Origin: Paracidovorax wautersii
GTDB taxonomy: Bacteria > Pseudomonadota > Gammaproteobacteria > Burkholderiales > Burkholderiaceae_C
Direction: 5' to 3'
Length of the DNA: 64,000 nt
Assembly (NCBI GenBank): GCA_009912175.1
Contig: WNDQ01000010.1
Coordinates: forward strand, 24,355-88,354
Under the pieces are notes generated by a model. That model was given only the letters and a program-made list of their open reading frames with translations, had not been told where the DNA came from and did no database searches. The translations under genes were made by a program, and so were the position numbers. The first letter of the stretch is position 1; the number at the start of each line of letters is the position of its first letter. This document shows, in pieces, positions 55,177 through 63,594 of this stretch.

Positions 55177-56181
55177 TCAAATCCGGGCCAGATGCTCGGC
55201 CACCGTCACCGGCCGCGGCAGGATGCGACGCTCGGCCAGCCAGTCGGCGGCCTGCTGGAACCGGGCCACAAAGGGCTGGTCGCTCACGCCGTGAAACTCC
55301 CAGCGGCGCCGATAGGCCACCTGGCGGTCACGCACGGCGTCGCTGTAGCCGGCCTCCTTCTGGTTGATGCGCTCGGCTTCGGCGCCATTCGCCGTCACCC
55401 ATTGACCCTCTTGCGCATAGGCGGCGTTGACGGCGCGCACCAGCTCGGGGTTGTCCTCGGCAAAACGGCGTGTGGTGACCCACGAGTTGAAGTCGATGAG
55501 GAAGTCGAGATCACGCCCCTCGAAGAAGACGTCGTGCGCCTTGTATTCGCTGCGCGCGATGTCGACCGTGGGCGACCACATGGACCAGGCGTCGACCTTG
55601 CCCTGCGCGAAGGCCGGCCCGGCCTCGGGCGGGTTGAGGTAGACGAAGCGCACCTGGTCGCGCGCGATGCCGTGTTTTTCCAGCGCGGCCACCAGCAGGA
55701 ACTCGCCCAGGCCCGAGCGGTTGACGGCGACCGACTTGCCCACGAGGTCCTGCACGCGGTCGATGCCCGAGCCGTCCTTGGCGAGGATGGCGGTGCTGCG
55801 CGGCTCGACCACGGCGAACTGCGTGAACACCAGCGGCGAGCCCGCAAGGATGGCCGCCAGCGCCGGCGTGGTGCTGCCGCCGAAACCGAAGTCGGCACTG
55901 CCCCCCGTGACGGCCTGCAGCGAGGGCGCGTGGTTGGGAAAGGGGCCGATCCACTGGACCTTGATGCCCTGTGCGGCCAGCCGCTTTTCGAAGTCGTCAC
56001 GTTCCTTGGCGATGAGCGGCAGCCCGCCGCGCCCGTAGCCCAGGCGCACGGTGTCGGTCTTGCGCCCACGCGCGGCTTGGGCCAGGGCCGGCAGACCACT
56101 GGCAGCGCCCGCGGCCAGCAGCGAGGCTTGCAGGAAGTCGCGGCGCGAGGCGGGAAAGATCGGTTCGTCGAGAGAAGGCAT
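55177..56181 (-). CDS. ssuA: Sulfonate ABC substrate-binding protein
   Basis: This 334-residue periplasmic binding protein has a Tat-like signal (ASRRDFLQASLLAAGAASGL...ALAQA). Mature blocks are VRLGYGRGGLPLIAKERDDF, VQWIGPFPNHAPSLQAVTGG, SADFGFGGSTTPALAAILAG, VGKSVAVNRSGLGEFLLVAA and GKVDAWSMWSPTVDIA. The start at 56181 (MPSLDEP) was chosen over an ATG 30 nt upstream because GGAG is better placed. It lies in the order ssuD-ssuC-ssuB-ssuA, so alkanesulfonate is the likely ligand. Confidence 0.92.
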   Translation of the reverse strand: MPSLDEPIFPASRRDFLQASLLAAGAASGLPALAQAARGRKTDTVRLGYGRGGLPLIAKERDDFEKRLAAQGIKVQWIGPFPNHAPSLQAVTGGSADFGFGGSTTPALAAILAGSPLVFTQFAVVEPRSTAILAKDGSGIDRVQDLVGKSVAVNRSGLGEFLLVAALEKHGIARDQVRFVYLNPPEAGPAFAQGKVDAWSMWSPTVDIARSEYKAHDVFFEGRDLDFLIDFNSWVTTRRFAEDNPELVRAVNAAYAQEGQWVTANGAEAERINQKEAGYSDAVRDRQVAYRRRWEFHGVSDQPFVARFQQAADWLAERRILPRPVTVAEHLARI

Positions 56182-56285
56182 CAAAAAAACGCTCCGGAAG
56201 TAAGGTTGCATCGAACGATGCGGGCATCAACAGACAAAAGGCAGCCGCCGTGGTTTGCAACCGCTCACTCAGCCCCCGGGCCGCT

Positions 56286-57008
56286 TCAGGCCGGCACCTG
56301 CACCGGGTTGTCCACGCCCAGTTCGGCCAGCAGGCGCTCGCGCAGCACCGCTGCCTCGGGCGCGCCGCGGCGGATGCGGGCGGCGGCAGGCACGTCGTAA
56401 CGGCTGGCGATGGCGCCGTCGCGCATGACCAGGATGCGGTGGGCCAGCGCGATGGCCTCGTCGACGTCGTGCGTGACCAGCAGCACGCCCGGCTGATGGC
56501 GCGCGACCAACTCCTGCACCAGGCCGTGCATGCGGATGCGCGTGAGCGCGTCGAGCGCAGCGAAGGGTTCGTCGAGCAGCAGCAGGCGCGGCTCACGCGC
56601 CAGCGCCACGCGCTGCGCCTGCCCGCCCGAAAGGTTGCGCGGCCAGTCGTCCTCGCGCCCGCCCAGGCCCACTTCACGCAAGGCGGCCTGGGCCAGTGGC
56701 CGACCGGTCTTGTCATCCAGGCCCAGCGCGACGTTGCGCCACAGCGGATCCCACGGCAGCAGGCGGTGCTCCTGGAAGACGACGGCGGGCTGGCGCGGGC
56801 CGTCGATGCGACCCGCGTCGATCACATCGAGCCCGGCCAGCGCACGCAGCAGCGTGGTCTTGCCGCAGCCGCTCTCGCCCAGCAGCGCGACGAACTCGCC
56901 ACGTGCAATGCGCAGGTCCAGATGGCGGATGACGACACGCTCGCCATAGGCGCGGCGCAGGCCCTGCACCACCACGGCGGGCTCGTCGAGGATGGGCACG
57001 GCGCTCAT
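56286..57008 (-). CDS. ssuB: Sulfonate ABC transporter ATP-binding protein, with a 4-residue gap near Walker B
   Basis: This 240-residue SsuB-type ATPase has Walker A GESGCGKTT (residues 44-52), Q loop VVFQEHRLLPWDPLW, signature LSGGQ (126-130), Walker B LLLLDEPFAALDAL and switch His VTHDVDEA. Between signature and Walker B it reads QRVALAREPRLLLLDEP. Homologues, including the other SsuB here (QRVALARALVNDPQLLVLDEP), have four more residues. The shortened helix may impair ATP hydrolysis. The ATG at 57008 overlaps the permease stop by 4 nt. Confidence 0.9.
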   Translation of the reverse strand: MSAVPILDEPAVVVQGLRRAYGERVVIRHLDLRIARGEFVALLGESGCGKTTLLRALAGLDVIDAGRIDGPRQPAVVFQEHRLLPWDPLWRNVALGLDDKTGRPLAQAALREVGLGGREDDWPRNLSGGQAQRVALAREPRLLLLDEPFAALDALTRIRMHGLVQELVARHQPGVLLVTHDVDEAIALAHRILVMRDGAIASRYDVPAAARIRRGAPEAAVLRERLLAELGVDNPVQVPA

Positions 57009-57862
57009 CGCTTGGCACCTGCGGCGTAGTTGGGGTGCCAGGCCAGCCAGCGGCGCTCCAGCGCACGCGCCACGGCGTCCGACAACACACCGATGGCTGC
57101 GTAGACGACGATGGTCAGCACGATCACGTCGGTCTGCAGGAACTCGCGCGCGTCCATGGCCAGAAAGCCGATGCCACGCGTGGTCGCAATGGTCTCGGCC
57201 ACCACCAGCGCCAGCCAGGCCACCGCCAGCGCATAACGCACGCCCGCCAGGATCGAGGGCATGGCACCGGGCAGGATGATGCGGCGCACCAGTCCCCAGC
57301 CGCCCAGGCCGGTCACGCGGCCGAGTTCGACCAGTTTGGGGTCGACCTGCCGGATGCCCAGCACGGTGTTGATGTAGATCGGGAACATCACGCCCAGCGC
57401 CACCAGGAAGATCTTGCCGCCCTCGTCCACGCCGAACCAGACGATGACCAGCGGCAGCAGCGCCAGGAACGGCACCGCGCGGACCATCTGGATGCTGCGG
57501 TCGAGCAGCGCCTCGGCCAGCCGCGAAAATCCCACGGCCGTGCCCAGCGCAAAACCGATGCCGCCGCCGATGGCAAAACCCGCCGCCGCACGCAGCAGGC
57601 TCACGCCCAGGTCGGTGAGCAGGCGGCCGTCCTCGATGAGTTGCCACGCGGTGGCCGCCACACGCGTGGGCGCGGGCAGCGCCTGGGGCGAGAGCCAGCC
57701 GGTGCGCGCCAGCCATTCCCAGGCGATCACCACGGCGAATGGCGCCAGCCAGGACAGGATGAGCAGGCCGCGGGCATCAAGGCGCGGCGTCTGGCGGCGC
57801 GTGCCAACCGGCCTCGGGTCGGTCAGCCGTGCGTCGGAAGAGTTACGGTAAGGAATGGCCAC
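57005..57862 (-). CDS. ssuC: Sulfonate ABC transporter permease
   Basis: This SsuC-type permease has about six spans: LLILSWLAPFAVVIAWEWLA, LPAPTRVAATAWQLIEDGRL, LRAAAGFAIGGGIGFALGTA, FLALLPLVIVWFGVDEGGKI, the coupling loop ELGRVTGLGGWGLVRRIILP and TRGIGFLAMDAREFLQTDVI. The start is uncertain: GTG at 57862 leaves about 30 residues before the first span, while ATGs at 57931 and 57985 add an Arg-rich extension and lack a clear Shine-Dalgarno. It is followed by ssuB (ATGA overlap) and preceded by ssuD. Confidence 0.88.
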   Translation of the reverse strand: MAIPYRNSSDARLTDPRPVGTRRQTPRLDARGLLILSWLAPFAVVIAWEWLARTGWLSPQALPAPTRVAATAWQLIEDGRLLTDLGVSLLRAAAGFAIGGGIGFALGTAVGFSRLAEALLDRSIQMVRAVPFLALLPLVIVWFGVDEGGKIFLVALGVMFPIYINTVLGIRQVDPKLVELGRVTGLGGWGLVRRIILPGAMPSILAGVRYALAVAWLALVVAETIATTRGIGFLAMDAREFLQTDVIVLTIVVYAAIGVLSDAVARALERRWLAWHPNYAAGAKR

Positions 57863-58018
57863 GTCGATCGGCTCGCGGTGTCGCTGTCTCGGGCGCAAGC
57901 GCCCGCTGTGCAAAAACGTCGAGCCGACCATGGCGCGTCGCCAATTCCAAGGAACGAATCCGAGTTTCCATATGGACCGCCCCATCCCGTGACGATCGCG
58001 GCCCCGTTCACCGTCCCG

Positions 58019-59170
58019 TCAAGCCGCGTGCCGCGCCGGCAAACGGCCGGGCACGATGTCGTTGGCGACCACCTCGCCGGCCGGGCCGTCCAGGCGCACG
58101 GCGCCGCCGGCCTCGCGCGCGGCCAGGGGCAGCAGCGGGAACAGCAGTTCGGCCACGCGGTAGGCTTCTTCGAGGTGCGGGTAGCCCGAGAAGATGAAGG
58201 TCTCCACGCCCAGGTCGCGGTACTCCAGCATGCGCGCGGCCACTTCGTGTGGGTTGCCGACCAGGGCCGTGCCGGCACCGCCGCGCACCAGGCCGACGCC
58301 CGCCCACAGGTTGGGGGCGACCACCAGCCGGTCGCGCCGACCGCCGTGCAGCGCGGCCATGCGCCGCTGGCCGACGGAGTCGTAGCGCGCGAAGGTCTGC
58401 TGCGCGGCCGCGATGGCGTCGTCGCTGACGTGGGAGATCAGCTCGTCGGCGGCACGCCAGGCGGCTTTGCTGGTCTCGCGCACGATCACGTGCAGACGGA
58501 TGCCGAAGCGCACGCGCCGCCCGTGGCGGGCTGCCGCGGCCTTCACGCGCGCGACCTTCTCGGCCACGGCGGCGGGCGGCTCGCCCCAGGTCAGGTAGAC
58601 GTCGAGCTGCTCGCCGGCCAACTCGATGGCCTCGTCCGACGAACCGCCGAACCACAACGGCGGATAAGGTTTTTGCACGGGCGGGTACAGCAGCTTGGCG
58701 CCTTCGACGCGCAGGTGCTTGCCCTGGAAATCGACCGCGTTGCCCGCGATCACGCCGCGCCAGATGCGCAGGAATTCGTCGGTGAGTTCGTAGCGCTCGC
58801 GGTGGTCGAGGTAGACGCCGTCGCCCTTCTGCTCCAGCGGATCGCCGCCCGTGACCACGTTGATCAGCAGGCGTCCGCCCGAAAAGCGGTCGAGCGTGGC
58901 GGCCTGGCGCGCCGAGACCGTGGGCGACTGGATGCCGGGGCGGATGGCGACGAGGAACTTGAGGCGCTCGGTCAGCGGCACCAGCGACGAGGCCACGACC
59001 CACGAGTCCTCGCATGAGCGGCCCGTGGGGATGAGCACGCCCTCGAAGCCCAGCTCGTCGGCGGCCTGGGCGATCTGCGCGAGGTAGCGGTGGCTGACGG
59101 TGCGGGCCCCCTGCGCGGTGCCCAGGTAGCGGCTGTCGCCGTGGGTGGGAAGAAACCAGAAAACGTGCAT
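58019..59170 (-). CDS. ssuD: FMNH2-dependent alkanesulfonate monooxygenase
   Basis: SsuD oxidises 1-alkanesulfonates to the aldehyde and sulfite using FMNH2 and O2 in the cytosol. The 383-residue protein keeps the catalytic residues one position from E. coli numbering: Cys53 ([10 protein letters not shown]), Arg225 and His227 ([11 protein letters not shown]) and Arg296 ([10 protein letters not shown]). The opening [15 protein letters not shown] is typical. It heads the set ssuD-C-B-A. No ssuE reductase gene is present, so FMNH2 must come from elsewhere. The leader has nested stems around the ribosome site (59171-59225), and AGGAG lies 9 nt before the ATG. Confidence 0.96.
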   Translation of the reverse strand: MHVFWFLPTHGDSRYLGTAQGARTVSHRYLAQIAQAADELGFEGVLIPTGRSCEDSWVVASSLVPLTERLKFLVAIRPGIQSPTVSARQAATLDRFSGGRLLINVVTGGDPLEQKGDGVYLDHRERYELTDEFLRIWRGVIAGNAVDFQGKHLRVEGAKLLYPPVQKPYPPLWFGGSSDEAIELAGEQLDVYLTWGEPPAAVAEKVARVKAAAARHGRRVRFGIRLHVIVRETSKAAWRAADELISHVSDDAIAAAQQTFARYDSVGQRRMAALHGGRRDRLVVAPNLWAGVGLVRGGAGTALVGNPHEVAARMLEYRDLGVETFIFSGYPHLEEAYRVAELLFPLLPLAAREAGGAVRLDGPAGEVVANDIVPGRLPARHAA

Positions 59171-59225
59171 GTCTTGAAACTCCTGCGCCCGCAGGCGCGG
59201 GCGCGACGGGCAATTATTTCAAGAC
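59171..59225 (-). promoter_or_regulatory. Nested stems bracketing the ssuD ribosome-binding site
   Basis: In the mRNA, a 9-nt arm GTCTTGAAA (59225-59217) pairs perfectly with TTTCAAGAC directly before the ATG (59179-59171). Inside lies a perfect 8-bp hairpin GCGCCCGC / GCGGGCGC (59204-59185), and the AGGAG site sits between the inner stem and the outer arm. Pairing would enclose the ribosome site, so it could act as a translational switch. Confidence 0.5.
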
Positions 59226-59302
59226 AAATCGGGCAGGCGGGCTGCGCGTTTTTCAGATGAACTCATGCGCCGGGCGTGCATGGCCCCTGCGCCCGGCCCG
59301 GA

Positions 59303-60310
59303 TCAGGGCGCGCCGCGCAGCCGCTCGATCAGCGCATTGAGCTCTTCCAGCGAGCTGAAGGCGATCGCCAGTTCGCCCGTCTCGTGGATCTGGCCGTGGC
59401 GCTTGACGCGTTTCTTGACGCGGATGTCGACGTCGGCGGTCAGCAGGTCGGCCAGTTCTTCCTCGACGCGCAGCAGGTCGCGCGACTTGCCGGCGCTCTT
59501 GCTCTTGGCGGGGGCGATGCCGTCTTCCTGGGCCAGGCGCTTGACCAGGTTTTCGGTTTCACGCACCGACAGCTTCTTGCCGATGATCTGGTTGCCCGCC
59601 GTGATCTGCTGGGCGCGCGTGAGGCCCAGCAGCGCACGCGCGTGGCCCATGTCGATGTCGCCGGCCATGAGCATGGTCTGCACCGGCTCGGCCAGGTTGA
59701 GCAGGCGCAGCAGGTTGCTGGCCGCGCTGCGCGAGCGGCCCACGGCCTGGGCTGCCTGCTCGTGCGTGAGGCCGAATTCCTTGACCAGGCGCTGGATGCC
59801 GTGGGCCTCTTCGAGCGGGTTGAGGTCTTCGCGCTGGATGTTCTCGATCAGCGCCATGGCGGCGGCGGCCTCGTCGGCGACCGCGCGCACCAGCACGGGC
59901 ACGTCCTTCAGGCCGGCGATGCGCGCCGCGCGGAAACGCCGTTCGCCCGCGATGATTTCATACAGCGCGCTGTCGCTCTTGGCCGTCGCCGAGGCCACGC
60001 CGTCGGCTCGGCGCTGGCGGGCCTGGTCTTCGCTGAGCCGGCGCACCAGGATGGGCTGCATGATGCCCTGCGCCTTGATGCTCTCGGCCAGCTCGTAGAG
60101 CGCGCCCTCGTCCATGCGTGTGCGCGGCTGGTAGGCGCCGGGCACCATCTGGTCGAGCGCCAGCGAACGCGGTGCGCCGTCGACCGGGCCGGGGGCCGCG
60201 TCCGCCTCCATGTCGCTGATCTTGGGGCCCAGCAGCGCTTCCAGGCCACGGCCGAGGCCCTTGGGTTTCTTCAGTGCGGGCTTGGCGGGTGTTTTTTGCG
60301 TGGATGCCAT
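59303..60310 (-). CDS. parB: Chromosome partitioning protein ParB
   Basis: ParB is a CTP-dependent DNA clamp that loads at parS and acts with ParA in origin segregation. The protein is 335 residues. The N-terminal ParA-contact motif is KGLGRGLEALLG; the CTP site is EIIAGERRFRAAR (about 119-130) and ENIQREDLNP (156-165); the helix-turn-helix is LTHEQAAQAVGRSRSAASNL; the C-terminal dimer domain follows. An insert of about 20 residues (SEDQARQRRADGVASATAK) lies between the first block and the CTP motif. The start at 60310 (MASTQKT) is preferred; a perfect parS box is just upstream. Confidence 0.96.
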   Translation of the reverse strand: MASTQKTPAKPALKKPKGLGRGLEALLGPKISDMEADAAPGPVDGAPRSLALDQMVPGAYQPRTRMDEGALYELAESIKAQGIMQPILVRRLSEDQARQRRADGVASATAKSDSALYEIIAGERRFRAARIAGLKDVPVLVRAVADEAAAAMALIENIQREDLNPLEEAHGIQRLVKEFGLTHEQAAQAVGRSRSAASNLLRLLNLAEPVQTMLMAGDIDMGHARALLGLTRAQQITAGNQIIGKKLSVRETENLVKRLAQEDGIAPAKSKSAGKSRDLLRVEEELADLLTADVDIRVKKRVKRHGQIHETGELAIAFSSLEELNALIERLRGAP

Positions 60311-60330
60311 CTCGTTCAAATCCTTGGTGT

Positions 60331-60346
60331 TGTTTCACGTGAAACA
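60331..60346. other. parS partition site
   Basis: TGTTTCACGTGAAACA is a perfect 16-bp palindrome identical to the canonical bacterial parS sequence, 21 nt upstream of the parB start. It is the expected loading site of the adjacent ParB and supports an origin-proximal location. Confidence 0.93.
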
Positions 60347-60382
60347 AGCCCGGCCCGGTGGCCGGTGCGGTCGCCGCGCGTC

Positions 60383-60955
60383 CTATTTGTCGTTCGTCTT
60401 GCCGCCGTCAAGCGCCATCAGCCGCGCCAGCACCGCGTGGCCGTCGGGCCAATCGCCCAGGCCGCTTTCGGCGTTGATGTGGCCCAGCGGCCCCCACAGC
60501 TCGTAGCTGGCCCGCCAGTCGCTCGCCAGCGCGCGGCTCAGTGCCGGCTCGCAGTACGGGTCGTCGCTGCTGGCGACGACCACGCTGCGCTGCGGCCCGA
60601 AGGGCAGCGGCTGGCGCACCAGCGATGCCCAGCTGGGCAGCGGGCCCCGCACCTCGTCGCGGCTGGTGTCGGGTGGCGCCACCAGCAGCACGGCCTTGAC
60701 GCGCTGCGTCTGGCGGCTGTGCGCGGCCCAGGCCGCCACCAGCGCGCAGCCCAGGCTGTGGGCAACCAGCACGGCCGGCTCATCGGCGGCCAGCACGGCC
60801 TCTTCGAGCTGCGCCATCCAGTCGCCGCGCAGCGGGCGCGCCCAGTCGTGCTGCTCGACCCGCGTGTAGCCATGGCGGGCCTGCCAACGGCTTTGCCAGT
60901 GGTCCGGACCGCTGTTGTGCCAGCCCGGCAGAAGAAGGACGTTGCGTGCGTGCAT
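60383..60955 (-). CDS. RBBP9/YdeN-family serine hydrolase
   Basis: This 190-residue alpha/beta hydrolase is of the RBBP9/YdeN type. The oxyanion and start motif is VLLLPGWHNSGPDHWQSRW, the nucleophile Ser is in VAHSLGCALVAAW, the Asp is in SSDDPYCEP, and the His is in WGPLGHINAESGLGDWPDG. The substrate is unknown. It lies between parA and parB, an order often seen in this group of bacteria. Confidence 0.92.
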   Translation of the reverse strand: MHARNVLLLPGWHNSGPDHWQSRWQARHGYTRVEQHDWARPLRGDWMAQLEEAVLAADEPAVLVAHSLGCALVAAWAAHSRQTQRVKAVLLVAPPDTSRDEVRGPLPSWASLVRQPLPFGPQRSVVVASSDDPYCEPALSRALASDWRASYELWGPLGHINAESGLGDWPDGHAVLARLMALDGGKTNDK

Positions 60956-61077
60956 GGGCGTTCAATCAGGCATGGAGAGAGTGATGTGGCTGTGCGATGG
61001 CATCGGGTCTGCTCTTCGGGCAACGGCAGCATTCCCATTGCCCCAAACGCCACCGCACGAAGCCAGCGCCGGCGTGG

Positions 61078-61139
61078 CCCGGCTTTGCCGGTCCAGGGCC
61101 GGCGCCCCCTTGAGGGGGAGGCGCCGCAGGCGCTTCGGG
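61078..61139. repeat. Intergenic GC-rich repeat between parA and the hydrolase gene
   Basis: CCCCCTTGAGGGGG forms a small hairpin next to GGCGCCGCAGGCGC and GGGGGTGGG. It resembles extragenic repeats common between genes of comamonads. The rest of the 191-nt gap shows nothing else. Confidence 0.4.
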
Positions 61140-61146
61140 GGTGGGC

Positions 61147-61911
61147 TCATCGAATCCGCGCGACCATTTCCTCGGCGAAGGCGATGAAGGCCTTGGCGCC
61201 GCGCGAGCCCGGGTCGAACACCACGCCGGGCAACCCGTAGCTGGGCGCCTCGGCCAGGCGCACGTTGCGCGGGATGACGGTGTCGAACACCTTGTCGCCA
61301 AAGTGCGCCTTGAGCTGGTCGCTGACCTGGTTCTGCAGCGTGATGCGCGGGTCGAACATGATGCGCAGCAGGCCGATGACCTGCAGCTTGCGGTTGAGGT
61401 TGGCGTGCACCTGCTTGATGGTGTTGACCAGGTCCGACAGGCCTTCGAGCGCGAAGTACTCGCACTGCATGGGCACGACCACGCCGTTGGCGCTGCACAG
61501 GCCGTTGAGCGTGAGCATGGACAGCGAGGGCGGGCAGTCGATCAGCACGAAGTCGTACTGGTCGTTGACCTCGGCCAGCGCGTCGCGCAGGCGGATCTCA
61601 CGCTCGTCCAGCCCCACCAGCTCGACCTCGGCGCCCGAGAGCTCGCGGTTGGCGCCCAGCACGTCGTAGCCGCTTTTCTCGCAGGTCACCCGCGCCTCGG
61701 CCACGCTGACCGTGCGCAGCAGCACGTCGTACACGGTGTGGCTGAGCGTGCGTTTGTCCGCGCCCGACCCCATGGTGGCGTTGCCCTGCGGGTCGAGGTC
61801 GACCAGCAGGACACGCTGCCCGACCTTGGCCAAGCCGGCGGCCAGGTTCACCGCCGTGGTCGTCTTGCCCACGCCGCCCTTTTGATTGGCAATACAAAAA
61901 ATCTTGGCCAT
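61147..61911 (-). CDS. parA: Chromosome partitioning ATPase ParA (Soj)
   Basis: This 254-residue deviant Walker-type ATPase segregates origins with ParB. Walker A is [15 protein letters not shown] (residues 10-24), the A' motif is [14 protein letters not shown], and Walker B is [29 protein letters not shown] is characteristic of chromosomal Soj-type proteins. There is no N-terminal helix-turn-helix, which is against a plasmid ParA. It is in one minus-strand run lysE-parA-hydrolase-parB. Confidence 0.96.
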   Translation of the reverse strand: MAKIFCIANQKGGVGKTTTAVNLAAGLAKVGQRVLLVDLDPQGNATMGSGADKRTLSHTVYDVLLRTVSVAEARVTCEKSGYDVLGANRELSGAEVELVGLDEREIRLRDALAEVNDQYDFVLIDCPPSLSMLTLNGLCSANGVVVPMQCEYFALEGLSDLVNTIKQVHANLNRKLQVIGLLRIMFDPRITLQNQVSDQLKAHFGDKVFDTVIPRNVRLAEAPSYGLPGVVFDPGSRGAKAFIAFAEEMVARIR

Positions 61912-62022
61912 GTCTGCTACTTACTTGTTCATTCAAAGCGTCTATCTGCTACTACTACTGACGACGACTGTCTTTCACATGCGTTACCGCCATTTTTCTT
62001 TTGCGGCTTTTCCCTCGCCCGC

Positions 62023-62637
62023 TCAACGCGAGAGCGCCAGCTTCACCCCGAATCCCACCAGCAGCGTGCCGGCCAGGCGGTTGAGCCACTGCACCGCGCG
62101 CCGGCTGGCGCGCAGCCGCGCGGCCAGCACATGGGCCAAGGCCGTCGCCACCATGCCGTAGACCACGGTCAGCGCTGCCGCCGTGGCAGCCAGCACCGCA
62201 AAGGCTTCCCAGCCGGCATGGCGCCGAGGGTCCACGAACAGCGGGAAAAAGGCCATGTAGAACACGATGGCCTTGGGGTTGAGCAGCGTGATCAGCAGGC
62301 TCTGGCGGAAATACTGGCCGGGCTGGATGTTGACCACCGGCTTGTCGCCCGGCGCCGCGCGCCACATACGCACGCCCAGCCAGGCCAGATAGGCCGCCCC
62401 CAGCCACTGCACCGCTGCGAACAGCAGGGGCGACGCCTGCAGCAGCGCCGCCAGGCCCGCCACCGCCGCCCAGATCAGCGCCTGATCTCCCACGACGATC
62501 CCAGCCGTCGCCGCCAGGCCGCCCGCGATCCGGCCTTTGCCGGTCGAGGTGACGATGGCCAGGTTTCCGGGCCCTGGAATCATCAAAAACACAATGAAGG
62601 CAACCACATAGGCGCCATAGTCGGCAATGCCAAACAT
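62023..62637 (-). CDS. LysE/RhtB-family exporter
   Basis: This 204-residue membrane exporter of amino acids or related compounds has about six spans. It has the family signature FIVFLMIPGPGNLAIVTSTG followed by GIVVGDQALIWAAVAGLAAL, then LGAAYLAWLGVRMW, SLLITLLNPKAIVFYMAFFP and the C-terminal LNRLAGTLLVGFGVKLALS. It lies 111 nt before parA. The substrate is unknown. Nothing notable was found in the 61912-62022 gap. Confidence 0.93.
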   Translation of the reverse strand: MFGIADYGAYVVAFIVFLMIPGPGNLAIVTSTGKGRIAGGLAATAGIVVGDQALIWAAVAGLAALLQASPLLFAAVQWLGAAYLAWLGVRMWRAAPGDKPVVNIQPGQYFRQSLLITLLNPKAIVFYMAFFPLFVDPRRHAGWEAFAVLAATAAALTVVYGMVATALAHVLAARLRASRRAVQWLNRLAGTLLVGFGVKLALSR

Positions 62638-62874
62638 GCTTGCTGGTCTTGTTGGGAGTGGGCCGCGGCCCGAGGGGGTGAAGCTGCGAGTTTACGTCAG
62701 GCGGTTTGGGGTGGGGTGGCAAATATTGCCGGGAGGTGTGTTTTCTGAATGGAAGGATGAGGTTTGTCTTGATTGAGGCCGTGCCGGTTTCTGGCTTTGT
62801 GGTGCTGGTGCAGCGCGATGTAGCCTGGTGTCTTGATCCTGGGGGCGGCTTTCCTGGTGGGAGGCGGCTTTTAT

Positions 62875-63492
62875 TGACCGTGCCAGTTCTTGGCTTTTTC
62901 TGTGCTGGCGCACGGCGTAGGCCGGGATGTGCGCCCGGCAGCGCACCTACTTTTCTTGCTTCGCCAAGAAAAGTAGGCAAAAGAAGGCGACCCAACTGGC
63001 GGGCCTGGCTGCGCCAGGTGCCTTGCGCTGCTCGGTGGGGCCGGGGTCATGCGCAAACTCGCTTCGCTCAAACAAGCGCGTGCCCTGATCCGTCCCCACC
63101 TGCGCTGCTCAGCCCGCCAGATGGGACCCAGGGGGACGTGACGTCGCTGCGCTCGTCACGAATTTCCTTTTTTGCTTTTCTCTTTCCTTCTCTTCCGTCT
63201 GCTTGCAGGGACGAGCGCAGCGAAGTCCCGTCCCCAGAGCCGTGTGGCGCAGCCGAGCACCGCAGTGGCGGATGGATCAGGGCACGCGCTTGTTTGAGCG
63301 AAGCGAGTTTGCGCGTGACCCCATCCGCCGCGAGGAGCGCAGGGAACCTGGGCCGCAGGCCCAGGCTGCGACTGCGGCGCGCCTTCTTTTGCTTCCTTTT
63401 CTTGGCGAAGCAAGAAAAGGAAGTGCGCTGCCGGGCGCACATCCCGGCCTAGGGCGTGCGCCAGCACAGAAAAAGCCAAGAACCGGCACGGC
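62875..63492. repeat. About 620-bp imperfect palindromic repeat in a gene-free stretch
   Basis: The gene-free stretch 62638-63530 is dominated by a long inverted repeat. The outer arms (62875-62990 and 63377-63492) share TTCTTGGCTTTTTCTGTGCT, the GCGCCCGGCAGCGCAC block and CTTGCTTCGCCAAGAAAA in opposite orientation. Inner arms at 63051-63091 and 63274-63314 are perfect over 41 nt (GCGCAAACTCGCTTCGCTCA ...). Short frames within it carry no recognisable domain. Its style matches the large intergenic palindromes of Comamonadaceae. Bases 62638-62874 show nothing clear. Confidence 0.7.
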
Positions 63493-63594
63493 TTCAAAAA
63501 AACCAGCCCGAACCCGCACAGCAGCAAAAGTGATCTTGCCCCCGTTTCACGGACACCCCTATAAGCGATTAACTATCGCAATAGGAGGTGGACG

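Noticed and set aside
59262..59270. A fourth copy of the bipartite sulfur motif upstream of ssuD
   Set aside because: CTCATGCGC is present but the CCACGAA half-site is absent at the expected 14-nt spacing.
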